From an uncultured Aquincola sp. (GTDB lineage Bacteria > Pseudomonadota > Gammaproteobacteria > Burkholderiales > Burkholderiaceae): a stretch of 8,646 nt of DNA. Position numbers and translations under genes: made by a program. Within the stretch, counting starts at the first letter, position 1; the number at the start of each line of letters is the position of its first letter. The notes under the pieces are model-generated. The model made no database searches. It was not told the origin of the DNA and saw only the letters and a program-made list of their open reading frames with translations. The stretch is from the NCBI GenBank assembly GCA_937883885.1, contig CAKZXL010000252.1, positions 1-8,646 on the forward strand. The letters run 5' to 3'. Positions 5,763 through 8,646 of the stretch are shown in pieces.

Positions 5763-7094
5763 ATGCAGCACGCCCACCCCGGACTGGAAGAAGAGTTCGA
5801 GGCGCTGACGCAGTTTCTGTACATGGCCCCCATCGGCCTGGTGCAGCTGCGGCCGGACGGGGAGATCCTGATGATCAACCCGCTGTGCGCCCAGCTGCTG
5901 ATGCCGCTGTCGCCGCAGGGCGACCTGTCCAACCTGTTCACCGCCCTGTCGGGGCTGGCGCCCGACCTGGCCCACCAGGTGAGCCAGTTCGCGCCCCTGC
6001 ACGGGGTGGTGTGCGACGCGCTGCAGCTGCAGGTGCGCGGCCACGGTGGCGGCCGCGAAGCGCCGCGCGTGCTGTCGCTGACGCTGCTCAAGCTCGACGC
6101 CGAGCGGCTGATGGCCATGCTCAGCGACGTGACGCAGGCGGTGCAGCGTGAGCAGGCCCTGCGCCAGAACCACGCCTGGATCCACACCCTGGCCACCGGC
6201 CTGACCGACTACACGCTGATGACGCTGGACGCCCAGGGCCGCGTACAGAGCTGGAACCCCGGCGTGCAGCGCCTGACCGGCCATGACCGCGACAGCGTGC
6301 TGCAGCGCAGCTGCGCCCTCTTCTACCCCGAAGGCAGCATGAGCCCCGAGCGCCTGGCCGACCGGCTGGACGACGCCCGACGCACCGGCTGGAGCCTGGA
6401 CGAAGGCTGGCGCCAGCATGCCGACGGCAGCCGCTACTGGGGCAGCTGCCTGCTGGCGCCGCTGCACGGACCCGAGCCGCAGGGCAGCAGCGAGCGGGGC
6501 TATACGCTGATCATCCGCGACGTGTCGGACCAGCGCGAATCGACCGAGGCGCTGCGCCGCTCGGTGATGAGCGACCACCTGACCGGCGTGGCCAACCGCC
6601 GCGCGTTCTACGACGCGGCCGAGGCCGAGCTGCAGCACTGGCTGCGGGCGCCGCGCTCGCTGTCGCTGGTGCTGATCGACGCCGACCACTTCAAGCGCAT
6701 CAACGACGCACACGGCCATGCGGTGGGCGATGCGGTGCTGCGCCACCTGGCCGCCGGGCTGAAGGCCGCCTTCCGCGAGATGGACCTGGTGGCCCGGCTG
6801 GGCGGCGAGGAATTCGTGGTGCTGCTGCCCGGCGCCAATGCCGATGCCGCCGAAGGCCTGGCCCGCCGCGTGTGCCGCGAGCTGGCCAGCCATGCGGTGG
6901 AGGTGGAAGGCAGCCTGATCCGCTACACCATCAGTGCCGGCGTGGCCGCGATGGAGCCCGGCATCACCGACGTGGACACGCTGGTCAAGCGGGCCGACGT
7001 GGCCATGTACGCCGCCAAGCACAGCGGTCGCAACCGCGTGGTGCGCTGGGATGCCAGCCTGCAGGGCGCCACGGCGCCGCGGCAGGCGGTGTGA
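5763..7094 (+). CDS. PAS-PAS-GGDEF diguanylate cyclase
   Basis: A soluble 443-aa enzyme expected to make c-di-GMP from two GTP. The N-terminal PAS-like module (about 14-125) begins QFLYMAPIGLVQLRPDGEI and is closely similar to the N-terminus of the next gene. A second PAS follows (about 143-258; WNPGVQRLTGHDRDSVL, ending in LIIRDVSDQRE). The GGDEF domain covers about 268-430: DHLTGVANRR, metal ligand Asp306 in LIDADHFKRIND, and active site GGEEF at 347-351. The product-inhibition I-site RxxD is present at R338-D341, exactly five residues before the GG. The cyclase therefore looks active and feedback-inhibited. No transmembrane segments, so signals must be internal or come through a partner protein. 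The ATG lies 3 nt after the PYP-like stop, implying coupled translation; the 5' sequence has only a weak GAAAG. Confidence 0.95.
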   Translation: MQHAHPGLEEEFEALTQFLYMAPIGLVQLRPDGEILMINPLCAQLLMPLSPQGDLSNLFTALSGLAPDLAHQVSQFAPLHGVVCDALQLQVRGHGGGREAPRVLSLTLLKLDAERLMAMLSDVTQAVQREQALRQNHAWIHTLATGLTDYTLMTLDAQGRVQSWNPGVQRLTGHDRDSVLQRSCALFYPEGSMSPERLADRLDDARRTGWSLDEGWRQHADGSRYWGSCLLAPLHGPEPQGSSERGYTLIIRDVSDQRESTEALRRSVMSDHLTGVANRRAFYDAAEAELQHWLRAPRSLSLVLIDADHFKRINDAHGHAVGDAVLRHLAAGLKAAFREMDLVARLGGEEFVVLLPGANADAAEGLARRVCRELASHAVEVEGSLIRYTISAGVAAMEPGITDVDTLVKRADVAMYAAKHSGRNRVVRWDASLQGATAPRQAV

Positions 7095-7119
7095 GCACGG
7101 GATGTCCGAGGCAGGCCGC

Positions 7120-8646
7120 ATGTCCGAGCACACGCCCACCGCGTACGAGTCGCTGATCCAGTTCCTGTACCAGGTGCCCATCGGCCTGGTGCAGACCACG
7201 CTGGACGGCGAGATCACGATGATCAACCCGATGGCCGCCCAGCTGCTGATGCCGCTGGCGCCGGCGGGCGACCTGACCAACCTGTTCGACGTGCTGCAGG
7301 ACCTGGCGCCGCCGCTGCGGGCCCCGGCCCGTGCGGCCATGCGCGCGCTGCCGCCCGGCAGCGTGGTGTGCGAAGGCCTGCGCCTGAACCTGCCACCCTC
7401 GGCCGGCCCGGGGCAGACGCTGTCGCTGCGGCTGCTGCGGCTGGACGCCGGCACGCTGATGGCCAGCCTGACCGACGTCTCGCTGATGGTGCTGCAGGAG
7501 CAGCAGCGGCTGGACAAGCAGCTGCGCGATGCCAACCGCATCGACAGCCTGACCACGCTGCCCAACCGCACCGCGGCGCTGGAACGCATCGAGGCGGCGC
7601 TCGGCCGCAGCGCGGCCGACGACACGCGGCAGTTCGCGGTGCTGTTCATCAACTGCGACCGCTTCGAGCGCATCAACCTGACGCTGGGCACCGCCGCCGG
7701 TGACGAGCTGCTGCGTGTGATGGCCGCGCGCCTGAACGGCACGGTGCGCCAGGGCGATTCGGTGGCCCGCGCCAGCGGCCCGCTGCAGACCGCCGCGCGC
7801 CTGGGCGGCGATGAATTCGTGGTGGTGCTGGACGGCCTGCGCGTGGGCGACGACGCCCGCACCGTGGCCCAGCGGCTGACCGAGGTGCTGTGCAAGCCCT
7901 ACATGCTGGGCGACCGGCCGGTGCACCTGACGGTGAGCATGGGCGTGGTGGTGAGCCCCGAGCCCGGCGCCACCGCCGATTCGGTGCTGCAGGACGCCAG
8001 CCTGGCCATGCGCGAGGCCAAGCGGGCCCATGGCGCGCGCTACTGCGTGTTCGAGCCGCTGATGAAGGAACAGGCCTGGCGCCGCGGCAGCATCGAAGGC
8101 GAGCTGCGGCGCGCCATCACCGAAGGCCAGCTGTTCGTGGTGTACCAGCCCATCGTCGACCTGGGCAGCGGCCTGGCCGTGGGCGCCGAAGCGCTGGTGC
8201 GCTGGCGCCACCCGGAACGCGGCATCGTGCCGCCGATCGAGTTCATCGAGATCGCGGAGGAAACCGGCCTCATCGGCCGGCTGGGCGAATACGTGCTGAC
8301 AGAAGCCTGCCGTCAGTTCGTGCAGTGGGGCGGCGAGCTGGGCGCGCAGGCGCCGCGGCTGCTGTCGGTCAACCTCTCACGCGCGCAGCTGTTCGAAGGC
8401 GACATCGCCGCCCAGGTGGCGGCCGCGCTGCAGCGCAGCGGCCTGCCGCCGCAGCAGCTGCAGCTGGAAGTGACCGAAAGCCTGGCCGCGCAGGACGACC
8501 GCATCCAGGCCCGGCTGCATGAGCTGAAGGCGCTGGGCCTGAGCCTGGCGCTGGACGACTTCGGCACCGGCTATTCGTCGCTGGCCAGCCTGCACCAGCT
8601 GCCGGTGGACGTGGTCAAGATCGACCGCAGCTTCGTCAGCCAGTCC
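7120..8646 (+). CDS. PAS-GGDEF-EAL dual-domain c-di-GMP enzyme, C-terminus cut by window end
   Basis: Open to the window edge; 509 aa visible, and perhaps 70-90 residues of EAL domain are missing. Residues about 12-122 form a PAS-like module paralogous to that of the preceding gene. GGDEF domain about 140-312: DSLTTLPNR and GGDEF 229-233 are kept, but the first metal ligand of the DxD motif is Asn178 (FINCDRF), and the RxxD at 210-213 lies about 15 residues before the GG because of an insertion, so it is not a normal I-site. EAL domain from about 325: E357 in the EAL motif, N418, E450, DD479-480 in DDFGTGYSS and K500 in KIDRSF are all present, so phosphodiesterase activity (c-di-GMP to pGpG) is expected as far as visible. 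The start at 7120 has GAGG 8 nt upstream; an in-frame ATG at 7102 would add MSEAGR. Spacing from the upstream stop is 7 or 25 nt. Confidence 0.92.
   Translation, partial: MSEHTPTAYESLIQFLYQVPIGLVQTTLDGEITMINPMAAQLLMPLAPAGDLTNLFDVLQDLAPPLRAPARAAMRALPPGSVVCEGLRLNLPPSAGPGQTLSLRLLRLDAGTLMASLTDVSLMVLQEQQRLDKQLRDANRIDSLTTLPNRTAALERIEAALGRSAADDTRQFAVLFINCDRFERINLTLGTAAGDELLRVMAARLNGTVRQGDSVARASGPLQTAARLGGDEFVVVLDGLRVGDDARTVAQRLTEVLCKPYMLGDRPVHLTVSMGVVVSPEPGATADSVLQDASLAMREAKRAHGARYCVFEPLMKEQAWRRGSIEGELRRAITEGQLFVVYQPIVDLGSGLAVGAEALVRWRHPERGIVPPIEFIEIAEETGLIGRLGEYVLTEACRQFVQWGGELGAQAPRLLSVNLSRAQLFEGDIAAQVAAALQRSGLPPQQLQLEVTESLAAQDDRIQARLHELKALGLSLALDDFGTGYSSLASLHQLPVDVVKIDRSFVSQS

Noticed and set aside
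5373..7895. 840-aa minus-strand open frame opposite the PYP-like and cyclase genes
   Set aside because: Crosses two gene boundaries on the opposite strand, has low-complexity composition and no motif; an open-frame artefact of high GC.

Overview
The window is about 70% GC by eye, almost fully coding, with strong G/C third-position codon use. Together with an alanine/lysine-rich H1-like protein and dense sensory and c-di-GMP genes, this suggests a motile Burkholderiales betaproteobacterium (Rubrivivax/Leptothrix/Ideonella-like). The taxonomic placement is inference; no marker gene is present.

Layout. (1) Positions 1-628, minus strand: an XRE-cupin transcriptional regulator whose stop overlaps the start of a downstream gene cut off by the window edge. 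Just upstream of the regulator are two copies of an 18-bp operator-like repeat (631-648, 653-670). (2) 727-4022, plus strand: a membrane sensor histidine kinase (periplasmic Cache-like domain, two PAS domains, HisKA, HATPase) followed by an OmpR/PhoB-type response regulator, closed by a hairpin followed by TTTT. (3) 4077-5222, minus strand: a small secreted A/P/K-rich protein and an H1-like protein in which two conserved ends flank a long KKA/PAKKA linker. (4) 5367-8646, plus strand: three closely spaced genes. They are a 130-aa single-domain PAS protein that aligns with photoactive yellow protein (PYP) and keeps the chromophore cysteine, a PAS-PAS-GGDEF diguanylate cyclase, and a PAS-GGDEF-EAL protein truncated by the window end.

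The most interesting part is region 4. The PYP-like protein lies 3 nt from a diguanylate cyclase that has an intact active site and I-site. That gene lies 7-25 nt from a paralogue carrying an EAL phosphodiesterase domain and a substituted GGDEF metal ligand. The two enzymes share the same N-terminal sensory module. Upstream of the first gene is a good match to a FliA (sigma-28) flagellar promoter with exact 11-nt spacing. Taken together this looks like a motility-class operon in which a small PYP/PAS sensor, possibly light- or ligand-responsive, governs opposing c-di-GMP synthesis and breakdown. The wiring is inference; the domains, residues and spacing are visible in the sequence.
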